A stretch of 64,000 bases of DNA, taken from the NCBI GenBank assembly GCA_018398815.1, contig CM031616.1:29806975-29870974 (forward strand). Reading direction: 5' to 3'. Shown here piece by piece: positions 11,176-20,136 of this stretch. A model generated the notes under the pieces. That model made no database searches, was not told the DNA's origin, and saw only the letters and a program-made list of their open reading frames with translations. The DNA is from Conus ventricosus (taxonomy: Eukaryota > Mollusca > Gastropoda > Neogastropoda > Conidae). Every line of letters starts with the position of its first letter. The stretch's first letter is position 1. Position numbers and translations under genes: made by a program.

Positions 11176-14100
11176 GGGCGGGACGCACACGCGCATGCTT
11201 GTGTGTGTATGTGAAGAATTGGGGGTGGGGTGGGGGGTGGTACTGGAAATGTGTCTGGGTTTATTTGTGCAGAGAACTTTGCTGTGGGTTATGTGTGTCA
11301 ACAGACAATGAGGTGAATGATGTGTGTTCACAACAATGAGGTGGGTATTGTGTGTCCACAACAGTGAGGTGGCAGGGATGAGAACAGATTTTTAAAAAGC
11401 AGAGGAGATTTTTCTGTTGGGGGTCTGGGAGCAGAGCCCCTAGTGGGGTCAAGGGGCAACGCCCCTGCGGGGGTCAGGGGGCAGCGCCCCCTGAACTGAA
11501 GCATTTTTTTAATATATAAAGAAAAATCCACATTTAAAACCATCAAAATATGTTTCTAGCCTTCAATTCAAACCTCAAATTCTGAGGTTTTTTTTTCTTT
11601 TCTTTTTTTTTGTTTTTGTTTTTTGTCAAACATGCAAATGGATTTAATACAGGGCTCTCTGCGTTTGTGGCTGGTCGATTTACGTAAGAAATGGGTTTTT
11701 CCGAAAATTACCTGCCCTTGGCCCTGGTTCTATTATTAGTGACTAGACGTCTAGGTTTTGTTTCACAACATAAAGTCAAATGACGAATGTTTCAGCTAAC
11801 TGAGATAGTTTGACCATTGCAAATGAATGATAAAATATAACAAAGAAGAGAGCAAAATCACCAACAGCTTACTTTCCAAAGTTTAATTGTTCTTCAATGC
11901 AGCGACACGCTGCCTGTGAACCAGGCGTTTCATGTGGTCAGCAATCGTAATGAAGCCACGACTTCCGAAGCTGATTTTCTTGTTGCAAGCTCGACATAAC
12001 GCCTGCTCGTCACTGCTTTTGCATATGCTATCTCTAACTCTACTCCCACACACACCTCTTCCTCGAGCCAGTTTTCTTTCCAACGGTTGGGACATTTTTT
12101 TTTTTTTTTTTTTTTTTTTTTTGCGATTTTGTTCGACGCCAGCCCATGAATCATGATGACACTCGGTCGATCGGCGCTGTAAGCGGATGTGCAGTGGTTG
12201 GCCGAGTCAACCGAATAAAAACCAGCCCATTTGGGTATAAGCCTAGAGTAATCTCACCGGAGGCGTCTCGCCGAGATTGGGAGCAAAGAAAATCGCGATA
12301 GCTTTTTTTTTTTTTTTTTTTCGGCGGAGATTTTTTCAAACGGCGGACATTTTTTTTTAAGACGGCGGAACGGCGGAGAACGGCGGAGCTGTTCTCATCC
12401 TTGGGTGGGTTATGTGTGTTCACAGACAGTGAGGTGAGTGATTTGTGTCCACAACAATGAGGTGGGTTATGTGTGTTCACAGACAATAAGGTAGGTTATG
12501 TGTGTCCACAACAACAATGAGGTGGGTTATGTGTGTTCACAGACAATAAGGTAGGTTATGTGTGTCCACAACAGTGAGGTGGGTTATGTGTGTCCACGGA
12601 CAATGGGGTGAATGATTTGTGTCCACAACAATGAGGTGGGTTATATGTGTTCACAGACAATGATGTAGGTTATGTGTATCCACAGACAATGAGGTGAATG
12701 ATGTGTGTCCCCAGCAATGAGGTGGGTTATGTGTGTCCACAACAATGAGGTGGGTTATGTGTGTTCACAACAATGAGGTGGGTTATGTGTGTTCACAACA
12801 ATGAGGTGAGTTATGTGTGCCCACAACAGTGAGGTGGGTTATGTGTGTTCACAGACAATGATGTAGGTTATGTGTATCCACAACAGTGAGGTGGGTTATG
12901 TGTGTCCACAGACAATGAGATGGGTTATGTGTATCCACAACAATGAGGTGGGTTGTGTGTCCACAGACAATGAGGTGGGTTATGTGTGTCCACAGACAAT
13001 GAGGTGGGTTATGTGTATCCACAGACAATGAGGTGGGTTATGTGTATCCACAGACAATGATGGTTGGGTTTAGTGTGGTCCACAGACAATGAGGTGGGTT
13101 ATGTGTATCCACAGACAATGAGGTGGGTTATGTGTCCACAGACAATGAGGTGGGTTATGTGTCCACAGACAATGAGGTGGGTTGTGTGTCCACAGACAAT
13201 GAGGTGGGTTATGTGTATCCACAGACAATGAGGTGGGTTGTGTGTCCACAGACAACGAGGTGGGTTATGTGTCCACAGACAATGAGGTGGGTTGTGTGTC
13301 CACAGACAATGAGGTGGGTTATGTGTATCCACAGACAATGAGGTGGGTTATGTGTCCACAGACAATGAGGTGGGTTATGTGTATCCACAGACAATGAGGT
13401 GGGTTGTGTGTCCACAGACAATGAGGTGGGTTGTGTGTGTTCACAGAACGAGGTGGGTTATGCGTGTCCATAGACAATGAAGTAGGTTATATGTGTCTAC
13501 CGACAATGATGTAGGTTATGTGTGTCCACAGACCATGAGATGGGTTATGTGTGTCAACAGACAATGATGTAGGTTATGTGTGTCCACAAACAATGAGGTG
13601 GGTTATGTCTGTCCACAGACAATGAGGTAGGTTGTCTGTGTCCACAGATAATGAGGTGGGTTATACATGTCCACAAAGAATAACAAGATTGTTATGTCCA
13701 GCGATAATAATGAGGTGATCTGTGTGTGTGTCCACGCACAATGAGGCGGGTTACGTTTGTTCACAGACAACGGGAAGTGGGTTATGTGTCCACAGACGAT
13801 GAAATGGGCTGTGTGAGTCCACAAACAACATTGAGGCGGGGTATGTGTCTCCACAGACAAAAATGAAGTAGGTATGTGTGCCCACAGACAACAGATACCA
13901 GGGTTGTGTGTCCATAGACAAATATGAGGTGGATTATATGATCCAAGAAGTACTTCAATGGCTTCACAATGCGGTTCTCTACCAAGGAGTACACAACAGA
14001 TTGGATCAACTTGGAAGTGGCATTGCAATGGGCTGTGCAATTTCACCAATACTGTTCGTGTTGGCAATGGAAGTCATCTTAAAAGCAGCAACGAGCAACG

Positions 14101-16779
14101 CAAGACAAACAGACCTTGGCGATGGATACAAGATGCCCCCTCTCAAGGCCTTCATGGATGACACTACAGTCATTTCATCCAGAGAAGACGAGACACGTCA
14201 TGTGCTGGAGAGGCTGGACGACATAGTTGCTTCATCCGGAATGAAGTTCAAGCCAAAGAAATCAGGGATCTCTCACTGAGGAATGGAAAAGTGGCCGAAT
14301 CTGTGGTCTTCAGTGTTGCCAACCAGGCCATTCCAACAGTCACAGAGGAGCCAGTCAAGAGCCTTGCAAGATGGTATGATGATACCCTGAAAGACACACA
14401 AAGAGCAAAAGAAACCAAACAGATGTCGGAAGAAGGCTTGGAGACCATTGACCAGCGTTGGCTCCCTGGCAAATACAAGGTCTGGTGTCTGCAGTTCATG
14501 CTAATACCAAAGCTCCTATGGCCTCTGATGATATACGACATCTGCACCAGCATAGTGGAGGCAATGGAAGCCAAAATCAACAAGTTCACAAGGAAACGGC
14601 TTGGTGTCCCACCCTGTCCCACTGACATAGCGCTGTACTGTCGCCAAGCAAAGCTGAAACTACCACTGAAATCCATCCTGGAGGAATACAAAGCAGGGAA
14701 GATCAGACTTCAAAGCATGCTGGGGACTCAGGAGACAGGGTGGTGGAAGCAATCAAGCCCCAGTTCAAGACAGTCAGAAAATGGAAAGTTCAAGAGGCGA
14801 TGGATTCTGCAAAAGAAAGTCTGAAGATCAGAGAAATAACAGGACACACACAGACCAACAGACAAGGACTGGGGTGACCAAAACTAAATGGTGGTCAAAG
14901 GCCAAAGGAAAAGCCAAAAGAGACATGCTGATTCAGGAGATGAGAAAAGAAGAAGACCAAAAAAAGACTCCAAAAAGCAGTCCAGCAGAGCCAGCAAGGG
15001 CAATGGACAACGTGGGAGAATGCACTCCAAAGAAGTCTCACTTGGAATGACATTTGGCACATGGCCCCTCTCAGGATCAGCTTCATTCTCAGATCTGCAT
15101 ATGACCTTCTTCCTCAAATGCAAGCCTGCTGAAGTGGGGAAAAAACAGACGATCCTGCATGCCCCCTCTGCCATGAAAAACAAACAATGGAGCATGTCCT
15201 AAGCTAATGTAAAGTAGCCCTGGCTCAAGGAAGGTACACATGGAGGCACAACCAAGTGCTCAAAGAGATTGTACAAGCAATGTGAGCTAGTACCAACACC
15301 ACAAAAGGGAAAATCAGGACTCTAAAAGCACCCGCAACATTCTTCACGGCAGGAGGTAGCAAATCATGGCCAAGAACAACAGTGCCACTCGGAACATGCA
15401 GGCAGAGTCAGCTGGACGGGGCAGATGACTGGGAGTGCACTGCAGACCTCCCAGAATGGAAGAGTCACCCAGAGATCATCAGCAAGAGTGGCATGAGACC
15501 AGACGTAGTAGTCCACTTCAGTCAAGCAAGCAGCTGATCATGATCGAGCTCACGGTGTCATATGAGAACAGAATGGAAGCAGCTCAAATCTACAAGACTG
15601 AAAAGTATGCTGATCTGGCAAAAAGCCTGAGGAGAGAAGGCTATCAGGTCAAAGTCCTCATTGCAGAAATTGGAGCTAGGGAGGTTGTAGGAACGTCTGC
15701 ATACAGCCTCATGAAACAGCTCTCAGTTGCAGGAAGGGAAAAAAACAGAGCCCTGAAAGCAATGGCAGAAGCGACAGAGAGGTGTTCAAGCTGGATCTGG
15801 TCAAGGAGGAACAAAAGTGAACTTCATAAGGCTTAAATTTCCCTACAAATATCAGGTGCCCCCGTGGCTCAGTGGTTAGAGTGCGAGTCATTAAGTGGAA
15901 AATGAGCATGTCCAGAGGGTCATGGGTTCGAATCTCAGCCATGGCTCATCCCAAGATGGGGAAAAAAGGGGCAGCAGAGGGACATCCGGAGTCATGAACC
16001 GGTGTGGCCCAGCCCCCCTAGAGTGTCAGGAGATAAGGGCCGAAACACTTGCTTGAAGGGGGCTTCTCTTCTGAGGACTCTCTGCTGCCACGCTCTCCAC
16101 GAGTTTCTTTCTACTACTCTACTATGAGTGCACAGACACCATTGAGATGGCTTATGTGTGTCTACAGACCATGATAATGAGGGTTATGTGTGTCTACAGA
16201 CCATGATAATGAGGGTTATGAGTGTCTACAGACCATGATAATGAGGGTTATGAGTGTCCACAGACCATGATAATGAGGGTAATGTGTGTCCACAGACTAT
16301 GATGATGTGGGTTATGTGAGTCTACAGACCAAACAAGTCTGGTTGGTGATGTGACCAGAGAAAAAAGAGTTGGATTATACGTGTCTAAGAACAATTAATG
16401 AGGTGGGTTATGTGCGTCAGCAGACAATGATGTTGAGGTGGTGTGTTTGTGTGTGTGTGCGTGCGTGCGCGTATGTGTATGCGTGCGTGCATGTGTGTGT
16501 GTGTGTGTGTGTGTGTGTGGCAGAGATTTTCAAGAATCAAACACAAACAGGCCGGCGTCATCAGAAAGTGGAACAAGATGGCCACACAACGACGAGAATT
16601 CATCATGACGGGACAGGTCTGTACAGTGCAACACCACTCATCCCACGTCCCACTGCAACTGCTGTGGCTGCTGATGAAATAACTCATCTTGAAACACGTG
16701 CAAAGATAAAGATAATGATGGTGATCATGATGATGATGATCATCATCTGTATGACGGCGCATGTGAGCGTATAATCGCG

Positions 16780-16818
<39 letters not shown>

Positions 16819-16832
16819 TGCGCGCGCGGTAT

Positions 16833-16888
<56 letters not shown>

Positions 16889-16967
16889 TTATATGTGTGG
16901 AATTGCTGTTCAGAACATAAGTCACAGTTTATTTGAAACATGTAAATCAATATAATAAAACATAAAA

Positions 16968-17014
<47 letters not shown>

Positions 17015-17142
17015 AAACACATGAAAATGAATAAACAAATACTATTACATTTTCTTTCAAACACTTGCAGGAAATGAAAATGCGCATACCAGCGCACAGC
17101 AGTACTGGGTTTGGGGATACTTGCTCTTTGGATCAGATTTAG
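4846..17142 (+). CDS. CFAP97D: CFAP97 domain-containing (hemingway-like) axonemal protein, six exons
   Basis: The spliced reading frame joins 4846-4975, 7205-7275, 9313-9443, 10906-11029, 16524-16616 and 17071-17142 (621 nt, 206 residues plus stop). Phases agree at all five junctions and all introns are GT-AG. Residues about 44-152 match the CFAP97/KIAA1430 family layout: VKPEVDDGPPK, a basic LKLKRLL helix, ERLARIERDNKFML, ACVDHYHKK, then SLNYTARKLMVDRLNRENM and a TKTSYSR tail. Family members (CFAP97D1, CFAP97D2, fly hemingway) act in sperm-flagellum and ciliary axoneme assembly or maintenance. The N-terminus is rich in tyrosine and proline. The last exon is the least certain part; a longer alternative 3' end is possible. 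Confidence 0.82.
5070..5722. other. Intron 1, non-array part
   Basis: Holds a (CT)n tract at 5076-5108, a 14-base G run near 5159, and poly-C/CT-rich stretches at 5338-5480. Nothing coding is supported. A possible cryptic acceptor follows the CT tract at 5109. Confidence 0.5.
5723..7204 (+). repeat. Minisatellite of about 58-66 bp units with a splice acceptor in each unit
   Basis: About 24 units share TATGGTCTGAC, GGTGTGTTGTGTT and a CACAG|TCAGTGGAAGG core. The acceptor-like core changes from ACTCACAG in the early units to CCACAG and then TTCATAG in the last units. The final unit runs straight into exon 2 (TTCATAG|TCAAGCC), so the true 3' splice site is the last member of the array. Confidence 0.92.
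7205..7275 (+). CDS. CFAP97D: CFAP97D-like exon 2
   Basis: Encodes the end of valine 44 and residues 45-67: KPEVDDGPPKRIINIRLKL then KRLL. The lysine-proline/aspartate stretch followed by a basic leucine helix is the conserved entry to the CFAP97 domain. It ends in phase 0 at CTG|GTGATT. The acceptor TTCATAG is shared with the preceding minisatellite. Confidence 0.82.
7300..7480. repeat. CTGT and TG/CG microsatellite
   Basis: TCTG repeats at 7345-7378, (TG)n at 7380-7414, then TGCG repeats to about 7450. Confidence 0.9.
7480..7920. other. Intron 2 unique segment
   Basis: Mostly non-repetitive, with a purine-rich G/A stretch at 7565-7660. The segment GAAAACAAGTGCAGGC at about 7513 recurs at about 59669 with similar flanks, so part of this is a dispersed repeat. 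No exon recognised. Confidence 0.5.
7920..9312. repeat. Degenerate minisatellite of about 35-40 bp
   Basis: Many diverged units of the form GGATGGATTGATGTGTAGAGG...GATACATTGATGGA. Divergence is higher than in the 5.7-7.2 kb array, so it is probably older. It runs right up to the exon 3 acceptor (GGTGGTGTCAG at 9312). Confidence 0.8.
9313..9443 (+). CDS. CFAP97D: CFAP97D-like exon 3
   Basis: Encodes residues 68-110: GEGERLARIERDNKFMLTNI then ISIMRAPACVDHYHKK and RLPAHTS. The ER..RIERDN..ML..I..IM helix is the best conserved part of CFAP97-domain proteins. It enters in phase 0 after VGTCAG and leaves two bases (TC) before the donor GTAACT, completed to serine by exon 4. Confidence 0.87.
9467..9965. 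repeat. Second copy of the element at 1-500
   Basis: Cleaner copy of the same roughly 500-bp sequence, 24 bases into intron 3. It has a GGTTCAAATCTC motif like a Pol III B box near 9568 and a (TTTG)n stretch near 9747, so a SINE-like origin is possible but unproven. Confidence 0.75.
9966..10560. other. Intron 3 unique segment
   Basis: Non-repetitive DNA with no convincing exon. Open frames on both strands overlap each other and show no family signature. Confidence 0.4.
10574..10893. repeat. TG/CG microsatellites
   Basis: (TG)n tracts at about 10597-10642 and 10815-10892, separated by (CG)n and TATGTG variants. The second tract forms the pyrimidine-poor lead-in to the exon 4 acceptor TTATTGACAG. 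Confidence 0.92.
10906..11029 (+). CDS. CFAP97D: CFAP97D-like exon 4
   Basis: Encodes serine 111 (split codon) and residues 112-152. SLNYTARKLMVDRLNREN, HMLYRIKKTKTSYSR and VKLLTGYE match the second half of the CFAP97 domain (SLNxxxRxxEL.RI..EN..IL.RL....P.Y). It ends in phase 0 at GAG|GTACTC. Confidence 0.87.
11037..11174. repeat. Long homopolymers: C run and a 44-base G run
   Basis: A C run at about 11035-11052 lies 6 bases inside the intron. An uninterrupted run of 44 G occupies 11131-11174. Such a run can form G-quadruplex structure and is hard to sequence, so its length is uncertain. Confidence 0.9.
11281..11372 (+). repeat. Start of the TGTCCACAG/ACAATGAG minisatellite
   Basis: First units of the intron-4 array (about 30 bp: GTGGGTTATGTGTGTCCACAGACAATGAG). 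The array is interrupted at 11373 by the hAT-like element and resumes at 12405. Confidence 0.88.
11373..12404 (-). mobile_element. hAT-like non-autonomous DNA transposon, 1.03 kb
   Basis: Bounded by imperfect terminal inverted repeats: CAGGGATGAGAACAG on the left and CTGTTCTCATCCTTGG on the right, 12 bases identical in inverted form. Subterminal repeats are clear: GGGGTC/GGGGCAACGCCCC palindromes inside the left end and six CGGCGGA motifs inside the right end. The minus strand at 11883-12095 encodes a zinc-finger-like stretch (CRACNKKISFGSRGF, then H-x5-H) as found at the N-terminus of hAT transposases. No transposase core remains. No clean 8-bp target duplication is visible, perhaps because the target is itself a tandem array. 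Confidence 0.72.
12405..13935 (+). repeat. Main intron-4 minisatellite, about 30-bp unit
   Basis: Around 50 units of GGTGGGTTATGTGTnTCCACAGACAATGA. Unit length alternates between about 25 and 30 bases through loss of GT or TA pairs. Every unit holds an acceptor-like TCCACAG and a donor-like GAG|GTGGGT. The edges are more degenerate than the centre. Confidence 0.93.
13936..15836 (+). mobile_element. 5'-truncated retroelement with reverse transcriptase and C-terminal region
   Basis: Inserted in the minisatellite. The first frame (to 14279) holds RT motifs GIAMGCAISPILF and AFMDDTTVI, so the catalytic aspartates are present. A one-base shift moves into 14291-14824 (RWYDDTLKDT, RWLPGKYKVW, RLGVPPCPTDIALYCR). 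Further shifts lead through QWTTWENALQRSLTW and CPLCHEKQTMEHVL (zinc knuckle) to 15435-15836 (IMIELTVSYENRMEAA, EIGAREVVGTSAYSL). The order matches a widespread animal family of RT-bearing repeats. The 5' part of the RT is missing and at least three frame breaks make it inactive. Confidence 0.85.
15856..16127 (+). mobile_element. tRNA-derived SINE
   Basis: A tRNA-like head has an A box at 15864-15881 (GTGGCTCAGTGGTTAGAG) and a B box at 15925-15934 (GGTTCGAATC). An unrelated body and a short TCTACTACTCTACTA tail follow. It sits directly after the retroelement, so it may be a nested insertion. Confidence 0.8.
16127..16440 (+). repeat. Right remnant of the intron-4 minisatellite
   Basis: About seven units of GTGTCTACAGACCATGATAATGAGGGTTAT, a variant of the 11.3-13.9 kb unit. 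The array was therefore split by the retroelement and SINE. Confidence 0.88.
16524..16616 (+). CDS. CFAP97D: CFAP97D-like exon 5
   Basis: Encodes residues 153-183: RFSRIKHKQAGVIRKWNKMA then TQRREFIMTGQ. Both ends are phase 0 (GTGGCAG acceptor after a TG tract, donor CAG|GTCTGT). The basic, helical character fits the region after the CFAP97 domain. The acceptor has almost no pyrimidine tract, as the TG repeat has taken its place. Confidence 0.72.
16780..17015. repeat. GA, TG and CA microsatellites
   Basis: (AG)n at 16784-16816, (TG)n at 16835-16888 and (CA)n at 16969-17010, inside intron 5. Confidence 0.92.
17071..17142 (+). CDS. CFAP97D: CFAP97D-like terminal exon candidate
   Basis: Follows a good acceptor (TTCAAACACTTGCAG) in phase 0 and reads EMKMRIPAHSSTGFGDTCSL then DQI and a TAG stop. 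This gives a 206-residue protein. It is short and I know no family motif in it. A splice from exon 5 to 18160 would also keep frame, so this may be one of two alternative ends. No AATAAA signal is evident nearby. Confidence 0.55.
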   Translation, partial: EMKMRIPAHSSTGFGDTCSLDQI

Positions 17143-17407
17143 ACGGAAGGAATTCTTGTGACAATTCTTCCAGCTGTAGCTGATGAGAGCAAATCGCACA
17201 CATTTCAGCCGCGTGCCTGTGTGTCCCTGGTGTGCTTCAAGATGTTCCAGACAAAGACGCTCCGGAAGGGGTTCACAGGGCAGGGGTGGATGTGTGTATG
17301 CGGCGTGATATGTGTGTGTGTGTGGGGAGGGGGGGGGGGTAGTGTTCCACCTATCAAATAGCTAGTAATTAGCCACCGATTTGCAGATCAACAGCAACAA
17401 CGACAAC

Positions 17408-17911
17408 AACCGGAATAGCGCAGTTGGTAGAGCGCCGGAATCGTAATCTTGGTGATCCTGGGGTTGCGGGTTCGAATCTCCGCTGGGCCGTTTCGGTACA
17501 GGGGATTTTTCCCTCGGAGTTAACATTGGTTCTGACTCCATTTCCCTTACAGTCCTTCGAATGAGACTATAAACCGAGGTTCCGTGTGTGAACGCACGCA
17601 TAATATCTTGCACACACGTAAAATCCCATCACAACTTTCGGAAAAGTAGGCCAGTTTGGCCGTTGGTATGGATGACACGTTACACATAGCATACTCCCTG
17701 AGTGAGAAATGAAAGAATGAAGGAAATAAGAAAATTGAGTGAACGATATTGAACAATACTGACTGGATGTCACGGGAAACGACTGAATGAAGCGCCAGCT
17801 GGCAGCTCTTCAGTCGGTACTACCAGGTAGGCAGCCCGTTGTGTAAACGAGTGTGGATTGTATAGCGCTTAGAGCTTGGTCTCTAGCCGAGAATAGGCGC
17901 TATATAAGTAT

Positions 17912-17943
<32 letters not shown>
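17408..17943 (+). mobile_element. tRNA-derived SINE with (ATT)n tail
   Basis: A box at 17416-17432 (TAGCGCAGTTGGTAGAG), B box at 17468-17480 (GGGTTCGAATCTC), long body ending GCGCTATATAAGTATTCATT and a (ATT)n tail to 17943. The tail motif 'tatagcgcttagagc...ataggcgctatataa' is typical of SINEs in molluscs and other marine invertebrates. Confidence 0.88.
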
Positions 17944-18159
17944 TACAGCAAGCAGAAAAAGGCTAACAAAAATATACACACGAAGAAGGAAAAAAATCTA
18001 ATAAAACATTTGTACAACAAGCAGTCAAGCAGTCAGATTACCACTGAATCACCGATCAATAATCAGCCAACCGACAATCAAACCATCCAACGTTAGCCTA
18101 TCACCCCACATAGCCACCAATTATCCACCTTCCCGCCCATTCTTGGTTCTCGCTTGCAG

Positions 18160-18442
18160 GTGAAATCGCATGGGTTCGAACACATCGACCACGAAGCCCT
18201 GAGAGAGAGGACAGAGCGTACCCACCGCATGTGTTTCCCCTACTTCCCCTTGCCATGCCCGCAGCCCCGGCCCGTGCCCCGCAGCAGTCGTCGCCCCACG
18301 TGCGCTTCCCCTGTGGACCATCAGCGATGCTTCACACCCGTCACTGGACACGGCCCCCTGCCCCTTCTGCGCTCCCCTCAACCTCCCAAACCTGCTGGCA
18401 AGATTCTGTCCGTCACTGTTGGGCTGGGCTGGGCTGGGCTAG
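18160..18442 (+). CDS. Candidate proline/arginine-rich exon
   Basis: A strong acceptor (TTCTCGCTTGCAG) opens a frame reading VKSHGFEHIDHEALRERTER then a P/R/C-rich stretch ending about PQPPKPAGKIL near 18405. It enters in phase 0, matching exon 5 of the CFAP97D-like gene. With a donor at CTAG|GTTGGG (after 18442) it leaves in phase 1, matching the exon at 20137. The donor lies inside a G-rich repeat and is uncertain. A second frame is also open, so coding status rests on the acceptor and the phase fit. No family recognised. Confidence 0.5.
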
Positions 18443-18660
18443 GTTGGGTGGGGTCGGGGTTGGGTTGGATTGGGTTGGGTTGGGCTGGGCCGGGCTGTGT
18501 TTGGTTGGATAGGGTGGGGTGGGACTGGATTGGGTTGGGCTGGGCTGGGGTGGGCTGGGCGGGGTTGCGTTGGGCTTGGCTTGGCTTGGCTTGGCTGGGC
18601 TAGGCTGGGTTGGATTGGGCGGGGTTGGGTTGGGCAGGGCTGGGCGGGGTTGGGCTGGGA
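18415..18660 (+). repeat. G-rich pentamer repeat (TGGGC/TGGGT)n
   Basis: About 48 near-perfect pentamers of GGGCT or GGGTT with occasional GGGGT. The plus (transcribed) strand is G-rich with runs of 3-4 G every 5 bases, an obvious G-quadruplex candidate just behind the exon at 18160. Confidence 0.93.
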
Positions 18661-18917
18661 TTTTTTTTTGGTGTAGTTTCTCATAATATTTCAAAAGGCG
18701 ACAGACAACATCCAGGGCCTCAAGGTGTGAAATATCTTTCTCCCAAAGTTAGCTGGCCTCAAACAGTGCCTCAAAGAAGTCTTTATCAGCAAACAAGATT
18801 CCCTTTTCCTCACAAGCCTATAAAACAATTCTTTTTCTGGGTTTGGGCCTCACAAACCACAAAACCAGCACAGTTTCTTGCGATCTCACGTCAGCCTACA
18901 AAATACTTACTGTATCT

Positions 18918-19325
18918 ATGCCCCTCTTAGAAAAAAATTGTTCCTGGAGATTTGCTAAGCCTATCATAGGTCAGTCGTGGTCTTTTATCTTGTATTTACC
19001 ATTGACACTTCCCTTGCCATTAAAAAACAACTAGCAAACAAATCATGAGGCATGCGCCCTCGCCAGCGCCTCTATGTACGATACCGTCGACCAGTCTCTT
19101 CTGATTTAACTGACCATCCTATAGGATGAACCAATCACCTTGAGTTATTTGTTCACTACACTCAATGCCTGCAAGCGGTACCGTGTCCATGACGAGGTGG
19201 GTCAAGGCACAAGAGGATAAACAAGACTTTAACCTCCTCTTTTCAAAAGTGATCTATGTTTTCCGTCGGCATACTCTTTTCACAGATAAAACACATATCA
19301 GATGACTAGGAAATTGGACACAGTT
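18918..19325 (+). repeat. Dispersed repeat, copy 1 of 2
   Basis: Aligns in the same orientation with 55654-56075. Shared blocks include TTTGCTAAGCCTA, the CAGTCGTGG region, GTCGACCAGT-like, GGCACAAGA and GCGATCTATGTTTTC-like stretches. It is about 410 bp with moderate divergence. No coding motif; an old, unclassified interspersed repeat. Confidence 0.72.
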
Positions 19326-19329
19326 CCTT

Positions 19330-20136
19330 ACTGGAGACTGTTATTGTTTGGGGGTACATTATGAAGGAGACTCTTGTTGTTTTAAGATATGTTATCCAAG
19401 AGAATTCTGTTTCTGTTTGTGGGTTTGTTATAAAGGAGACTCTCGTTGCTTTAAGATACATTATCCAAGAGACTTCTGGTGTCTGGAGGTACATCATGAA
19501 GGAGACTATTGTTGTTGTATGATGCATTATCCAAAAGACTTTTTGCTGTTTAGGGGTAAGTTATGAAGGAGACTCTTGTTTTATAATGCATTATCCTAGA
19601 GACATTTGTTGTTTGGTGGGACATAATGAAGGAGACCCTTGTTGTTTTATGATACATGGTCCTGACACTTTTGTTGTTTGGAGGTATATTATGAAATAGA
19701 CTCTCGGGTTTTTTTTTTGTGTGTGATACATCACGCTCCGACTTTCGTTGTTTGCAGATACATTATGAAGACCTTTGTTGTTCTAGGATATATCATTTAG
19801 GAACGTTTTGTTGTTGTGGGTACATTATGAATGAGATTTATATTGTTTTAGGATACATTATTCAGGAGCCTTTTGTTGTTTGGGGAAGTCGTACATTATA
19901 AATGAGATTTATATTGTTTTAGGATACATTATTCAGGAGCCTTTTGTTGTTTGGGGAAGTCGCACATTATAAATGAGATTTTTGTTGTTTTAGGATACAT
20001 TATTTAGGAGCTTTTTGTTGTTTGGGGGAGGGGGGGGGGGTACAACATGAACGAGAGTTTTGCTGTTTTAGGATACATTATTTCGTAGACTTTTGTTGTT
20101 TGGGGTTCATCATGAATGAGACTTTTGCTGTTTTAG
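19330..20136 (+). repeat. Minisatellite of about 66-78 bp ending at a splice acceptor
   Basis: About eleven units of TACATTATGAAxGAGACTnTTGTTGTTTTAGGATACATTATxCAxGAGACTTTTGTTGTTTGGGG type. Each has a pyrimidine-rich stretch and TTTTAG. The last TTTTAG (20136) is the acceptor of the next exon, and the exon's first 24 bases are a variant of the repeat itself. Confidence 0.9.

Noticed and set aside
12405..13660. CRISPR-like regular repeats
   Set aside because: Units are contiguous tandem repeats without unique spacers, in a eukaryotic intron. The same applies to 5.7-7.2, 52.3-55.6 and 63.7-64 kb.
15864..15934. tRNA gene
   Set aside because: A and B boxes are present, but the sequence between and after does not fold as a tRNA and continues into a SINE body. 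The same applies to 17416-17480.
17143..17360. Frame AVADESKSHTFQPRACVSLV after the CFAP97D-like stop
   Set aside because: A weak acceptor and no phase-compatible donor; runs into TG and G tracts.
18409..18694. Minus-strand PNPTQPSPAQ-type frames
   Set aside because: Complement of the GGGCT/GGGTT repeat.
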